Assembly (NCBI RefSeq): GCF_016097555.1
Contig: NC_054699.1
Span: 3,489,039-3,553,038, forward strand
DNA length: 64,000 bases
Reading direction: 5' to 3'
DNA from: Gigantopelta aegis
Lineage: Eukaryota; Mollusca; Gastropoda; Neomphalida; Peltospiridae
This document shows positions 12,958-26,609 of this stretch, piece by piece. A program made the translations under genes and the position numbers. How positions within the stretch are numbered: position 1 is the first letter of the stretch; the number at the start of each line of letters is the position of its first letter. The notes below the pieces were generated by a model. It saw only the letters and a program-made list of their open reading frames with translations. It was not told the origin of the DNA and searched no databases.

Positions 12958-15900
12958 ACTAATTGTAATGGGGACCCATACAACCCCAATACCCACCCTT
13001 ACTGCCCTTAAACCGATTTTTTTCGTGATGATATTGGCTATCACATCAGTTCCTAACTCTACCCATACCCCAATAGGGTGTCAGCCGATTTTCATAGTGA
13101 TGGCTATGTCACATCATTTAGGGTTCTGTCTGTAGTGATGATGTCACATCATTTACTTCTGTCTGTAGATGGAGCCTAAAAATAGGCGACAACTAATTGT
13201 AATGGGGACCCATACAACCCCAATACCCACCCTGACTGCCCTTAAACCAATTTTCGTGATGATATTGGCTATGTAGTACCTAACTCTACCCTATAATAGG
13301 GTGTCAGCCATGCATAGTGATTGATGTCACATCATTTAGCTCTGTCTGTAGATGGAGCCTAAATATAGTCAACAACTAATTGTAATGGGGACCCATACAA
13401 CCCCAATACCCACCCTTACTGCCCTTAAACCGATTTTCGTGATGATATTGGCTATATAGTTCCTAACTCTACCTTATAATAGGGTGTCAGCCATGCTTAG
13501 TGATTGATGTCACATCATTTACTTCTGTCTGTAGATGGAGCCTAAAAATAGGCAACAACTAATTGTAATGGGGACCCATACAACCCCAATACCCACCCTT
13601 ACTGCCCTTAAACCGATTTTCGTGATGATATTGGCTATATAGTACCTAACTCTACCCTATATTAGGGTGTCAGCCATGCATAGTGATTGATGTCACATCA
13701 TTTACTTCTGTCTGTAGATGGAGCCTAAAAATAGGTGACGACTAATTGTAATGGGGACCCATACAACCCCAATACCCACCCTTACTGCCCTTAAACCGAT
13801 TTTCGTGATGATATTGGCTATGTAGTACCTAACTCTACCCTATAATAGGGTGTCAGCCATGCATAGTGATTGATGTCACATCATTTACTTCTGTCTGTAG
13901 ATGGAGCCTAAAAATAGGTGACGACTAATTGTAATGGGGACCCATACAACCCCAATACCCACCCTTACTGCCCTTAAACCGATTTTCGTGATGATATTGG
14001 CTATATAGTACCTAACTCTACCCTATAATAGGGTGTCAGCCATGCATAGTGATTGATGTCACATCATTTAGTTCTGTCTGTAAGTGAAGCCTGAAAATAG
14101 GCGACGACTAATTGTAATGGGGACCCATACAACCCCAATACCCACCCTTACTGCCCTTAAACCGATTTTCGTGATGATATTGGCTATATAGTACCTAACT
14201 CTACCCTATAATAGGGTGTCAGCCATGCATAGTGATTGATGTCACATCATTTACTTCTGTCTGTAGATGGAGCCTAAAAATAGGCGACGACTAATTGTAA
14301 TGGGGACCCATACAACCCCAATACCCACCCTTACTGCCCTTAAACCGGTTTTCATGATGATATTGGCTATATAGTTCCTCACTCTACCTTATAGTAGGGT
14401 GTCAGCCATGCATAGTGATTGATGTCACATCATTTACTTCTGTCTGTAGATGGAGCCTAAAAATAGGCAACAACTAATTGTAATGGAGACCCATACAACC
14501 CCAATACCCACCCTGACTGCCCTTAAACCGATTTTCGTGATGATATTGGCTATGTAGTACCTAACTCTACCCTATAATAGGGTGTCAGCCATGCATAGTG
14601 ATTGATGTCACATCATTTACTTCTGTCTGTAGATGGAGCCTAAATATAGTCAACAACTAATTGTAATGGGGACCCATACAACCCCAATACCCACCCTTAC
14701 TGCCCTTAAACCGATTTTCGTGATGATATTGGCTATATAGTACCTAACTCTACCGTATAATACGGTATTAGCCACACATAGTGACTGATGTCACATCATT
14801 TACTTCTGTCTGTAGATGGAGCCTAAAAATAGGCGACGACTAATTGTAATGGGGACCCATACAACCCCAATACCCACCCTTACTGCCCTTAAACCGATTT
14901 TCGTGATGATATTGGCTATATAGTACCTAACTCTACCCTATAATAGGGTGTCAGCCATGCATAGTGATTGATGTCACATCATTTACTTCTGTCTGTAGAT
15001 GGAGCCTAAAAATAGGCGACGACTAATTGTAATGGGGACCCATACAACCCCAATACCCACCCTTACTGCCCTTAAACCGATTTTCATGATGATATTGGCT
15101 ATATAGTACCTAACTCTACCCTATAATAGGGTGTCAGCCATGCATAGTGATTGTCACATCATTTACTTCTGTCTGTAGATGGAGCCTAAAAATAGGCGAC
15201 GACTAATTGTAATGGGGACCCATACAACCCCAATACCCACCCTTACTGCCCTTAAACCGATTTTCGTGATGATATTGGCTATATAGTACCTAACTCTACC
15301 CTATATTAGGGTGTCAGCCATGCATAGTGATTGATGTCACATCATTTACTTCTGTCTGTAGATGGAGCCTAAAAATAGGCAACAACTAATTGTAATGGAG
15401 ACCCATACAACCCCAATACCCACCCTTACTGCCCTTAAACCGATTTTCGTGATGATATTGGCTATATAGTACCTAACTCTACCCTATATTAGGGTGTCAG
15501 CCATGCATAGTGATTGATGTCACATCATTTACTTCTGTCTGTAGATGGAGCCTAAAAATAGGCAACAACTAATTGTAATGGGGACCCATACAACCCCAAT
15601 ACCCACCCTTACTGCCCTTAAACCGATTTTCGTGATGATATTGGCTATATAGTACCTAACTCTACCCTATAATAGGGTGTCAGCCATGCATAGTGATTGA
15701 TGTCACATCATTTAGTTCTGTCTGTAGATGGAGCCTAAAAATAGGTGACGACTAATTGTAATGGGGACCCATACAACCCCAATACCCACCCTTACTGCCC
15801 TTAAACCGATTTTCGTGATGATATTGGCTATATAGTACCTAACTCTACCGTATAATAGGGTGTCAGCCATGCATAGTGATTGATGTCACATCATTTAGTT

Positions 15901-17446
15901 CTGTCTGTAAATGGAGCCTAAAAATAGGCGACGACTAATTGTAATGGGGACCCATACAACCCCAATACCCACCCTTACTGCCCTTAAACCGATTTTCGTG
16001 ATGATATTGGCTATATAGTACCTAACTCTACCCTATAATAGGGTGTCAGCCATGCATAGTGATTGATGTCACATCATTTACTTCTGTCTGTAGATGGAGC
16101 CTAAAAATAGGTGACGACTAATTGTAATGGGGACCCATACAACCCCAATACCCACCCTTACTGCCCTTAAACCGATTTTCGTGATGATATTGGCTATATA
16201 GTACCTAACTCTACCCTATAATAGGGTGTCAGCCATGCATAGTGATTGATGTCACATCATTTACTTCTGTCTGTAGATGGAGCCTAAAAATAGGTAATTG
16301 TAAGACCCATACAACCCCAATACCCACCCTTACTGCCCGTAAACCAATTTTCGTGATGATATTGGCTATAGTACCTAACTCTACCCTATAATAGGGTGTC
16401 AGCCATGCATAGTGATTGATGTCACATCATTTAGTTCTGTCTGTAAGTGAAGCCTGAAAATAGGCGACGACTAATTGTAATGGGGACCCATACAANNNNN
16501 NNNNNNNNNNNNNNNNNNNNNNNNNNNNNNNNNNNNNNNNNNNNNNNNNNNNNNNNNNNNNNNNNNNNNNNNNNNNNNNNNNNNNNNNNNNNNNNNNNNN
16601 NNNNNNNNNNNNNNNNNNNNNNNNNNNNNNNNNNNNNNNNNNNNNNNNNNNNNNNNNNNNNNNNNNNNNNNNNNNNNNNNNNNNNNNNNNNNNNNTCATG
16701 ATATTGGCTATGTCGTACCTAACTCTACCCTATAATAGGGTGTCAGCCATGCATAGTGATTGATGTCACATCATTTAGTTCTGTCTGTAAGTGAAGCCTA
16801 AAAATAGGTGACGACTAATTGTAATGGGGACCCATACAACCCCAATACCCACCCTTACCATCCGTAAACCGATTTTCGTGATGATATTGGCTATACAGTT
16901 CCTAACTCTGCCATATAATACGGTATCAGCCACATATAGTGATTTATGTCACATCATTTAGTTCTGTCTGTAAATGGAGACTAAATATAGGCACAAACTA
17001 ATTTTAACGGATACCCATACAATTCCAATATCCACCCTTACTGCCCTTAAACCGATTTTCATGATGATATTGGCTATGTAGTACCTAACTCTACCCTATA
17101 ATAGGGTGTCAGCCATGCATAGTGATTGATGTCACATCATTTAGTTCTGTCTGTAAGTGAAGCCTGAAAATAGGCGACGACTAATTGTAATGGGGACGCA
17201 TACAACCCCAATACCCACCCTTACTGCCCTTAAACCGATTTTCGTGATGTTATTGGCTATGTCGTACCTAACTCTACCCTATATTAGGGAGTCAGCCATG
17301 CATAGTGAATGATGTCACATCATTTACTTTTGTCTGTAGATGGAGCCTAAAAATAGGTGACGACTAATTGTAATGGGGACCCATACAACCCCAATACCCA
17401 CCCTTACTGCCCTTAAACCGCTTTTCGTGATGATATTGGCTATATA
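12958..17446. repeat. 183-bp satellite array, about 24 units
   Basis: Head-to-tail units of 183 bp start at ACTAATTGTAATGGGGACCC; unit starts at 13192, 13375, 13741, 13924, 14107 and 14290 confirm the period. Each unit carries the palindromes TGATGTCACATCA and ACCCTATAATAGGGT. Most units differ by only a few changes, while those near 16.9-17.0 kb are diverged, as is the 234-bp first unit. An assembly gap lies inside the array, so its true length is unknown. A remnant continues at 18353-18420 beyond an inserted element. No reading frame of note is conserved. Confidence 0.97.
16496..16695. other. Assembly gap inside the satellite
   Basis: Exactly 200 N, with satellite sequence on both sides. 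The round size suggests a placeholder, so the number of satellite units here is not reliable. Confidence 0.99.
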
Positions 17447-18352
17447 CAGTCAACCTTCGATAACTCAAACTTCGATCTTTCAAAAACGTCGATCTCTCGA
17501 AGTGAAACGGCGGTCCCGGCCGAACTTCTATACAAACTAGTAATAACAGACATCGAACACTCAAACTTCGAACATTCGAAAAACTCATCTCTCAAAGTAA
17601 TTTTTTGGTTCCACCATAAAAAATTAAGGGATATTGCACTTCCAAAACTCGAAGTTTGTGGAGTGACTGAGCCTTTTAACTGTACCGGTAATACTTTAAA
17701 GAAAAATGAATTGTCACCCAAGACAAGCGTGAGTGCCCCGACTGGTCTCGGCTATCGATGATACACGCGGTAATTACAGAATAATAGATCGCTGACTATG
17801 CGGAACTAAATGATCCTACATGCCTGCATTTGGTTGTCGGTGTTTGTACAACGCAGCAGGCCTCATTACACAAAGTACAGATAGTCTTGTAATCTTCAAA
17901 GAACTGTTGTAATAACAATTAACGCTGTTTGGTTTTTCTCTTAAACGAGTAAATCATGTCAAATTTGTTATTTGCTATTTAAGTGTGAATTCAAAATGAT
18001 TCATTACTAGTCATTTAGTTATGTTAGAAACTGATACATCAGAGATCGAGCAATATGGGGAAGGACCTGGCAACGGGGGGATAGCCAGATCGGTTAATAG
18101 TCATGCTTTCTTGTCATCTCGTTTCTGTTAATATTTACTTAGTTTTATCATATACACAGAAGGAATGTGCTAACATCTGTGTGTTGGGGACAGGGATGGA
18201 GCAACAAACATGTCTTCCGATATCAACGAAATGATAATACTACAATGCAGTTTCACTTTGGGGTCTGCTGTACAAATTTCGAAAACTCGAACTCCCTCAA
18301 ACTCGAACTATTTCATCGTCCCCTTCAACTTCGAGTTAACGAAGTTCGACTG
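17447..18352. mobile_element. Non-autonomous pogo/Tigger-like element in the satellite
   Basis: The ends are inverted repeats of the pogo/Tigger type: CAGTCAACCTTCGATAACTC at the left, and at the right the complement of CAGTCGAACTTCGTTAACTC. Subterminal CTCGAA/TTCGAG motifs are repeated on both sides, as is typical of this group. Its 906 bp hold no transposase. Satellite sequence resumes immediately at 18353 (CAGTTCCTAAC), so it landed inside the array. Confidence 0.85.
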
Positions 18353-18420
18353 CAGTTCCTAACTTTACCTTATAATAGGGTATCGGCCACACATAGTGAT
18401 TGATGTGACATCATTTAGTT
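18353..18420. repeat. Terminal remnant of the 183-bp satellite
   Basis: A partial, diverged satellite unit (TTATAATAGGGTATCGGCC ... GACATCATTTAGTTA) continues the array after the pogo-like insertion and then stops. Confidence 0.85.
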
Positions 18421-19071
18421 ACATAGGGATTTGTCATACCATGCAATACCTGATGAAAAAGACAATTTCAGTTTCATAGAGATAGCTTCTAAGTAACCTG
18501 AAAAGCTGAGCCTGCTGAAGTCGATTCCTAGGACTAGCAGTAAACCGGGTAGACCTCTGTATCCGTCGAACTGAGGGGATCAATCGGGAGAAAGATCGGC
18601 TGGCATCTGGAAAAAACACAAATTTCGTCGCAACAGCGGGATATATTACATATTAGATAATTAGTAGGTGTGAAAAGAAATAGTATGATCATTAGATACA
18701 ATTTAATTTAACAAAAACAACAATATTATACTAAGTATTAAACAATGCAATGAACAAATTCTAAAGCAAAATTATTTAAAATACTTAAAGTAATGACAAA
18801 TTAATATTGCAGTAATTGTTTTATATTTATATCTATCAATTTCAACCCAACGAACAAAACCAGGAAGCTAGTGAACAAAATGGCAGAGGTAAAGGGGGTG
18901 AGAAGCCGGACATTGTATTAATACCTAAGCTAATAACCATATTTCAGAACTGTAATATATTAGTCGTCACTGTATTGTGGAAGAAATAATTGTTTATTGC
19001 AAAAAAAACTATAAAATTATTTATATAGAAAGAAAAAGTGTTTTATAGTAGGAACTATATTCTGGAAAGAC

Positions 19072-19216
19072 CAGGGCCCGTGCTTATAAAATGTTGACTC
19101 AAGCTCTAATGACGTCACACGCATACAATGTGTATGGCGTTGTCATGACATTAGTGTCTCAGACTCTATTAGAGTCTCGAGTCTAGACTCTAAAAGTTTT
19201 ATAAGCACCAGGCCTG
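19072..19216. mobile_element. Small palindromic MITE (145 bp)
   Basis: The ends are complementary: CAGGGCCCGTGCTTATAAAA at the left and TTTTATAAGCACCAGGCCTG at the right. Most of the interior can fold back through repeats of GACTCTAATAGAGTC-like text. The short length and CAGG ends fit a non-autonomous hAT-like element, but I cannot see a clear target duplication. Confidence 0.7.
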
Positions 19217-22200
19217 ACATCCGACAACCTCTTATTGTTAGCTGGCTTCACAGCGGATAGAAAAGTTCGCTAGGTATATTTCAGTATACATTATTATTTA
19301 TTTTTTGTTTTTTCTTCCATTTTTTAGCCGTTCTATGCTTCAGTCACATACATGCTCACAATTGACCCCTCCGTACGGCATGATTGACAACTGCCCTGGA
19401 CCAATCATATTTCGCATTTCAAAGACCATGGGCCCAACTTTGCTTGGACGTCATTAGGTTAGACAACATAATTTTTTCGATGTGTAACGTTTTTGTATAG
19501 TTAGTGAAAATATGTGATTGGGGAGATTTGGGTGATTTGGGTAATTGATTGGGGAGATTTGGGTAATTGCGGACAATCTCGACCATACTACTGCTACATT
19601 CCATTTTCGTACATTAAACATTTCATTTTATTGTCTGCAAATTGATAATGAGACCACAGATAGTTCTTGAAAATCCATATTCTATTTTTATCCCGGTCAC
19701 TTTTAAAACAAAAACAAACATTATTCACAAAAATAGCATCTCACGTCGCATGCACAATAGCATCGGTCACGTGATATAATTTATTTCTTCAAACGTTTTC
19801 ACTGGATATGTCTACCAAATTTCGAGTAAAACGTTTCAAAATTAGAGAATACATTTGTGTATTTTAAGAATTTTTTATATGATACATCACTTAATATTTA
19901 AAAAACCCAATAACAATCGTATTAAGTTTAACAATAATAACTGTTTGATAAAATTAACAGAATAAACTAGTCCACAGTTGAACGACTACATAAACCGCAG
20001 TAGTTTAATTGCGGACAACATAATAAGTGCACAGCAGGGATGATCTATTCTAAATAAATATTTGTTTTATATAATACTAGTAATAAACTCATTTTTATTT
20101 CATTTCAATGGCGAACACCCAGAAATTATCTCCCCCTTAGAGTTTGTGTCTTACTATACACCCAAGAGTCTCGCTATAGGTTGGACTATACGAATTAAAA
20201 TCCCATAGGCGACCATGTTAAAGTTTGTGTTTAAAAACACTATATGCAATATATCAACCAAACTATGACCCATAAATATCAGTACTACAACCCCTACCTC
20301 AAAGTATTAACTGCAGAAAATGGAACATTTCATGGCTCATTGTCGGTATAACCAGATGTTTCTACAACACCCCTAGTTTTGCACAAAATCTGAGTACTTT
20401 TTTTTTACAGGTACCCCATACATGTTCCAAGCACAAGGCTACTTGACACGGTGGTACTACATCAAATAAAATTGCATACATTTTTAGCCCAGATGAAACT
20501 ATTTTTTTTTTACAACCAACACACTCATATTTATAACCAATCACAGGACTTGTGGTGGTGTTAACTTCTCTATCAAAAGTTCGGTGCATCTCGAACTTCG
20601 ACCCAGCCGGAAATTAATTGGTTTAGTGCTACCTTTAAACAGCTGTTCGGTAGTGTGATGTGAAGCCACTGGAAAAGTGGTCATATTTTTTCAGATGATG
20701 AGGCATTGCAAAAAGAATGTCTGGACTGCATAACGGATCTAGTATATGACAAAATACAAAAAAAAAATATAAAAAAATAACGGTGAATCGCTGGAAAACG
20801 AGACGTTTGTATGTCGTTGCCAAAAAGCTATCCATTATTGGTGTGTGGATTAAAAATGTTTTAATTATTTATATATTATTTGAATAAAATCTAGTTGAAA
20901 TATTATATTTTCTTCCTTTTATGTGTGCTATGTGGACATTTGTTTATTTATGTGTTTTGTTCACTGCTTTTTGGTGAGGGGGAGGGTTTTGGTGGTTTCG
21001 TCCTAACCCCCCGCCCCCCCCCCCCCATGGCATTGATCATGTTTGTTGTCGATTATTAATTAATTTATTTATTTATTTTTAATGAATAATTTCAGACTAA
21101 TAGAAAAAATGTTTTAGAAACAACACTTTTTTTAATTTATGTACAGGGCCAGTGGAGTGTATTTGAAAGTGGGGATGGGGTGGGGGTACTAGTAGTGTGG
21201 TAGTGTGAGTGAGTGAGTGAACAAACATGTATTTGAGGGCCCGAACCTGTTTATGAGGGTTCGGAGGCATGCTCACCCAGAATAAGTTTAAATATCATAT
21301 GCTAATACAATATAGACAGAATAGTGAGATGTGGTGTGACCATTAAGGCGTAAAAAAAAAAAGATTTACCCTGTTTATTTTTCCCTTTTTAAAATTTTAT
21401 TTCAAGTTAAAAAGAGTACAAATGTAGTTTTTTTTTAAACTTTAGACTGGCCCTACCTAATATTTTTTTAGTCATGTTCCCAGATTTTTTTTTAGGTACA
21501 AGGCAGAATAAAATTTTATTTTCTTCATTTGTTAAACTCTATATTTGATTATTTCTTTGTTAATCTATCTATAGGGGGCCTACTAGTTGGGTAACTCTTT
21601 TGTAAGATGTAATATGTATGTACTACGTACTACATTATTCGCATCAATGAATACCTACCTGCAGTTTTTGTTTATTCCTTTGTCTTTGTTAATTTCGTAC
21701 CCATGCAGATCACGATCACCAGAAATGAACATGCAGGATTTAAATTTTGTAAGCAGAAATCACAACAAGCATTTAACACAACGCTGAAATCAACCGCAAC
21801 AACATGGCACAAATTATGAAATTGTTTGGGGTGGGGAATTGAAGGTTCACTTAAAAAAAAAAAAAAGCAATTGAAACTAACAAAGATTGCTATTTAAAAA
21901 AAAAAAGCTCTCAAATTTTTATTTGGGGAAGAAAGAAGAAGAAAAACATCCATAAACATCCAACCCACCCCCATATTTCTGTATGTTTGTTAATTTAATG
22001 TCATAGGCCTTAGAAGTAGGGGTGGGTGTATGGGGTACTGGCTTCAAACTCTGAAGATATTGCATAACCCCATCCCAACCCCACCCCCGCTGAAAAATCG
22101 AAATAATATATTAACTGCCCCTACCCCCATTGAGGTTTTGTTATTCCTATTTATTCCAGTTTGTACACAAATAGCTGAAAAAGATACATTTTCATATTCA

Positions 22201-23189
22201 TATATAAATACTCAATACAGTACTGCGTAAAACAAATTTGGCTAAAGCATTTTCAATATGGCTAATAAAAATTCCATTTGGCTAATATTTTGGCTACAGG
22301 TATTTTTGATCCAGGGTGAGCCCTGATGTAGGATGCATTTTCTTATTATACTAAGCATATCTGAAATTACTGACAAAAACACTACCAAAGGATGCTGTAA
22401 TGGTGGTGTAAACAAATAACTCCAATGAAAGTGAAAATGCTAAAATTAAAGTAATTGGTAGGAGTAGCCTGTGTGATGGCCATGGGTTTACCTTCTCAGT
22501 GAGTCAGTATCTATGCCAACTGTCAAAACCATGGGTCAAAATTATGAAGGCTGTTTTTTTTAAACACAGATTTTTAACACCATTATTGGTTATTCTATAG
22601 AGACTGCGGAGCTTGTTTTGCAATGTGAGATTTGATTAAAGTTACAGTATCTGGTTACCATATTATAACATGTACAAATGTGAAATACAAGCTCAAATGT
22701 GTTCGCTATGAACAGATATCGTCAAACGTATACGCTTGATTCGTCGCCTGTGCCGCCATAGCTCGGCAAAGCACAAACGACAGCCTGTTGTCAGTTTCAG
22801 TTAACACGTGCGTTTGCCGATTTCAAATTGTAGGGTTCGTCTCAAAAAATTAAAAGAGAAATCTTGCGCTGTAGTTAAAACCGGTTTGATCTTGACAACG
22901 TATTATCGACAGTCGTACCTTCCTATTTCAGAATTGATATTTTATAAAGTGTTAGTAGAACTTTCAAAGTTTAGTTTGTATACTAGTAACACATTAATCA
23001 TGTATATATTTTAAAAATAAAATATACTAAAGTAGACAATGAACGTTTTCACTTCTTAATTTTACGTGTTAAAATTGACAAATTCAAATAAATATTATTT
23101 CGTTTGGAAAGGGTAAAGTTGGGGGGGGGGGTTGTTTAACGACATCAAAGATAAAGCATATTGATTTAATAATCATCCGACCCCATACA

Positions 23190-23580
23190 ACCGTAAATAA
23201 AATGTGTTGAGTGCATCGTTAAATAAAACATATCCTATCCTTCCTTCCATCTGCTGTTGGATGTCTAACATTTGGTAATTTTGTCATATAATCTTAGAGA
23301 GGAATCGGGTGCATGTGCAGGGGGAGGGTATTGGAGGTCGAAACCCTTACTTGCCCAAGTTTAAAAAAAAATTGAAATGTATTTTTTGGGGGAGCATGGC
23401 CCCATATAAACGTCGCTTAACAGTCTATAACCCCAACCCCGCTGAAATCCCTGCACACGTGCCATGGAAACATGCTACATTTTTTTTAGCAAGGGATTGT
23501 TTATATGTACCATCCCAGACAGGATATCACATACCATGGTCTTTTTGTATACCCGCCGATGGGGATCGATCCTAGACTGA
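23190..23580. mobile_element. Broken SINE fragments
   Basis: A tail fragment in plus sense (AAATGTGTTGAGTGCATCGT at about 23200-23250) and a body fragment in minus sense (GCAAGGGATTGTTTATATG ... GGGGATCGATCCTAG, about 23490-23577) belong to the SINE families found elsewhere in the window. Confidence 0.7.
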
Positions 23581-24629
23581 CCACGCATTTCCATAAAACA
23601 CCTTTTTAGGTCTAAGTAATGAATTAAAATAACATATAGTCTTGAAAAATGTTACGTAAATCGAACACAGAACCCTCTTCCTCTACCCCTAGAGCGTTAC
23701 GTAATTAGTAACACCCCCTTACATGTGACGCGTATGCCAACAGCTGGCCACTGTCAAAATTTCAAGGCAAATCCCCAACTCACCGACCCCTGGAAAGGTG
23801 TTGTACCATACCTCTATGGATATAAATATGTTTTGGAGATATGAGACGACACCTCAATCAAGACAGTTAAATTTGTTCAAAAATTGCGAAATCTCACGTG
23901 ATCTCTTGTTGGGGAATTCTATACTTGTGATAAGCCAATGAAAACCGAGATCGGTACGAGCCCGTCACAAGTGTTCCACTTTCAAAATCATGGGTTTGTT
24001 TTTGACCTGGATAAGCCAGCGTAGTGAAACCAATGTGGAGTGTGGCATCATATATGCACCAAACGTAATTGGATTTTCTGCTTAAATAATAAAAATATTC
24101 CAGGGAATGTAGTTTTAAGTACTTGAGGCATAACAGAACAAACTGTTCGGTTTTTGCTACTGACCCCAAAAAAAACTGACCATAGCAAAATACTTTCCAA
24201 ATTATAATCTAGAATTTATTTATTTAAATATCCTGAAACTGGAAATTTTGATATTTGTTCAGTTTATTTATTACCTTTTAAAATATATGTGGTTTTTTGT
24301 GGGGGGTTTTCTCTTGTTTTGTTTTTTTGCCTAACTAGACTATAATGGACAAATGTAGCAAAAACACATTTCATTCTGCAGTGACTGTTAAGCCGTATAA
24401 CAGTTATAATATTTTAACGTTTTGGGGGAGTATGTTGACTACATTATGATAAATTCTAGCATGGCATTGAAAAAAACCCCACTGTTGGACTGAAAATGTA
24501 AATACCAGATAGTTATTATTTATGTACTTATCAAATACCGTACAAATACCGTACATGTACATGTACATGCTAAGCAAGTAATTGTGATCATATATTGAAC
24601 ATGAAACAAGCCATGTGTGAATACTACAT

Positions 24630-25540
24630 GTAATGGGGTTATAGCTAAAACAGAACTGAGCCAAAACAGCACCAAGCGAAAACGGAACCAAATTGGACAA
24701 AACAGAACCTGCGTTGGCTAAAACGGCACCGAAATTTATGGCTAAAATGGAACCTACGATGGCTAAAACGGCACCATAATTGAATTTTATTTGAAGAATA
24801 GTAAATAAGACAAAAAAAACCAACAAAACAACTTAACTCAAATAAAAAGTTATTTATTAAAAGAAAAAATAAATGTTTTTGTGTCACTTCTGATAGTTGC
24901 ATAAACAATCTTCAGGTCAGGTAAATTTATTTACGTGCTTCCATCAGATAACTGTTCAAGCACGCTCCCATTGGGAGCCGCCTCTGACAAGAGCCAGATG
25001 CCAATCTTGCTGAGGAGAGCTCTTGTGAACTTTTTTTTTTCTCAATAAAATAAGTAAAAACAAAAAGACCACCGGAAGTTGGAAGAAAACGTGAGCTGTG
25101 TATGCATTTCTTAATCTTTACACATTCAATAAAGACAACACTTTTCCTTGTTGTTGTATTGTTCCTGTATTGTTGTTGTTGTTAACCCCACCATACAGAT
25201 CCGTCTTAATGCTTACTACTACAAAAACTAATCTGTTTGACCGACAGTGTTAGTTGGGGATGCGGATGATTGGACACCTAACCCAAGCAATCTGGAGAAA
25301 GTGCCAAGTCTACGTCATCAAAGTAGAAAGACTTTCGAATTCACCCCCCCCCCCCCAACCCCTATTCATCGCTCTGAACCCTAACCCTAATCCTGAAATT
25401 AAAAATAAGATAAGTTATATATATTTATATATGGTGCCATTTTAGCCAAGATGGGTTCCGTTTTTCACCAACAAAAATGGTTCCGTTTTCGCCAAAGAAT
25501 ATGGTTCCGTTTTGGCACGGTTCCGTTTTAGCCTGTACCC
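24630..25540. mobile_element. Foldback element with iterated-motif inverted ends
   Basis: The left arm (about 24645-24780) has seven spaced copies of a motif close to GCTAAAACGGAACC. The right arm (about 25433-25536) has five copies of its complement, GGTTCCGTTTTAGCC. Copies are spaced by about 20-25 bp. TACATG occurs just outside both arms. The interior of about 650 bp has no gene. The design, terminal inverted repeats made of a short tandem motif, resembles foldback-type elements; a second element of like design lies at 56405-56792. Confidence 0.65.
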
Positions 25541-26129
25541 ATGTAATTCATCTCTTGAAATTAATGTTAAGTGAATCATAATTATTTCTTGTTGTATCTG
25601 GTTTTAGAAATGCACATTTGTAAAATAACAGTATTTTGTTTCTTTAATTTATAATTTATTACTCTTACAGCCTTTGAAGAGAAAAAAAAAGTATGTCTAA
25701 AGCAGTTTTCAATTGCTGTTAATTTTATTATCAGTGGAAATCATGGAAAGTTGTGCATTTTCTTGGTATGAACCATGATTAAGATAATTTACAGTGGACC
25801 TTTCTTGATATAAGTACTGAAAAGTAGAATATTTAGATACCGGTATGTCAAATACATTTATGTTAAAACAGGCTTAGTGAAATCAAAATTCCTATCAGAT
25901 TATGTCATTTTGTACACAAAAATTAAATTATTTACATTAACAAATTATAAATATTGCAAAACAATTATTGTTTTGAATACCACTATAATTTCTAATTTTA
26001 TGAAAATGTGCATAAAAAAGCAGTTATATTTCTACTTACATGTAAAAAAAGAAAAAAGAAAATTAAGAACAAAAAACATTATATTTAATATTTTAAATTT
26101 CATATTTATTTGTCATCATTTGAAAATTT
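25541..26129. other. AT-rich noncoding DNA
   Basis: No gene or named repeat is visible. The longest open frame (25877-26209) is low-complexity, A/T-driven, and runs into the SINE at 26130. Confidence 0.5.
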
Positions 26130-26441
26130 TTAACAGGCTGGTAGGTACTGAGTTCAAATCCCAGTCGAGGCATGGGATTTTTAATCCAGATACCGACTCC
26201 AAACTCTGAGTGAGTGCTCCGCAAGGCTCAATGGGTAGGTGTAAACCACTTGCACCGACCAGTGATCCATAACTGGTTCAACAAAAGATCCCTTGCTGCC
26301 AATCGGAAGAGTAGCCCATGTAGTGGCGACAGCGGGTTTCCTCTCAAAATCTGTGTGGTCCTGAACCATATGTCTGACGCCATATAACCGTAAATAAAAT
26401 GTTGAGTGCGTCGTTAAATAAAACACTTCTTTCTTTCTTTC
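26130..26441 (+). mobile_element. Complete tRNA-derived SINE with 13-bp target duplication
   Basis: A B-box-like GAGTTCAAATCCCAG lies at the left, and the tail is GTCGTTAAATAAAACACTTC plus (TTTC)n. It is flanked by the perfect duplication CATTTGAAAATTT at 26117-26129 and 26442-26454, which fixes its borders. Confidence 0.93.
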
Positions 26442-26609
26442 CATTTGAAAATTTAGTATTTATTTCTGTAATTATATGTATGTTATAGAATTTTTTTTGA
26501 TTTTTATTACATGTACATATATATTTTTTAATTTTTGATTTTACATTGAAACATGCACATGCACAGGGGGGTTGTGGGGTTGAAACCCCCCCCCCCCACC
26601 CGCTCAAGG

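Larger units (their letters stand above)
18421..24629. other. AT-rich noncoding DNA with scattered repeat fragments
   Basis: I see no supportable gene in this stretch. It contains a 145-bp palindromic MITE (19072-19216), a short tandem block of GGGGAGATTTGGG text at 19517-19563, poly-C near 21011-21026 and SINE fragments at 23.1-23.6 kb. The open frames present are short, lack splice or family support, and match no protein I know. Confidence 0.5.

Noticed and set aside
16427-16701. Open frames crossing runs of N (also near 32.6-33.0 kb)
   Set aside because: The frames depend on unknown bases in assembly gaps and on satellite sequence.
20362-20589. Minus-strand frame with several Cys residues (ECVGCKKK)
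   Set aside because: Only 75 codons, no matching second cysteine pair, no splice or family support.
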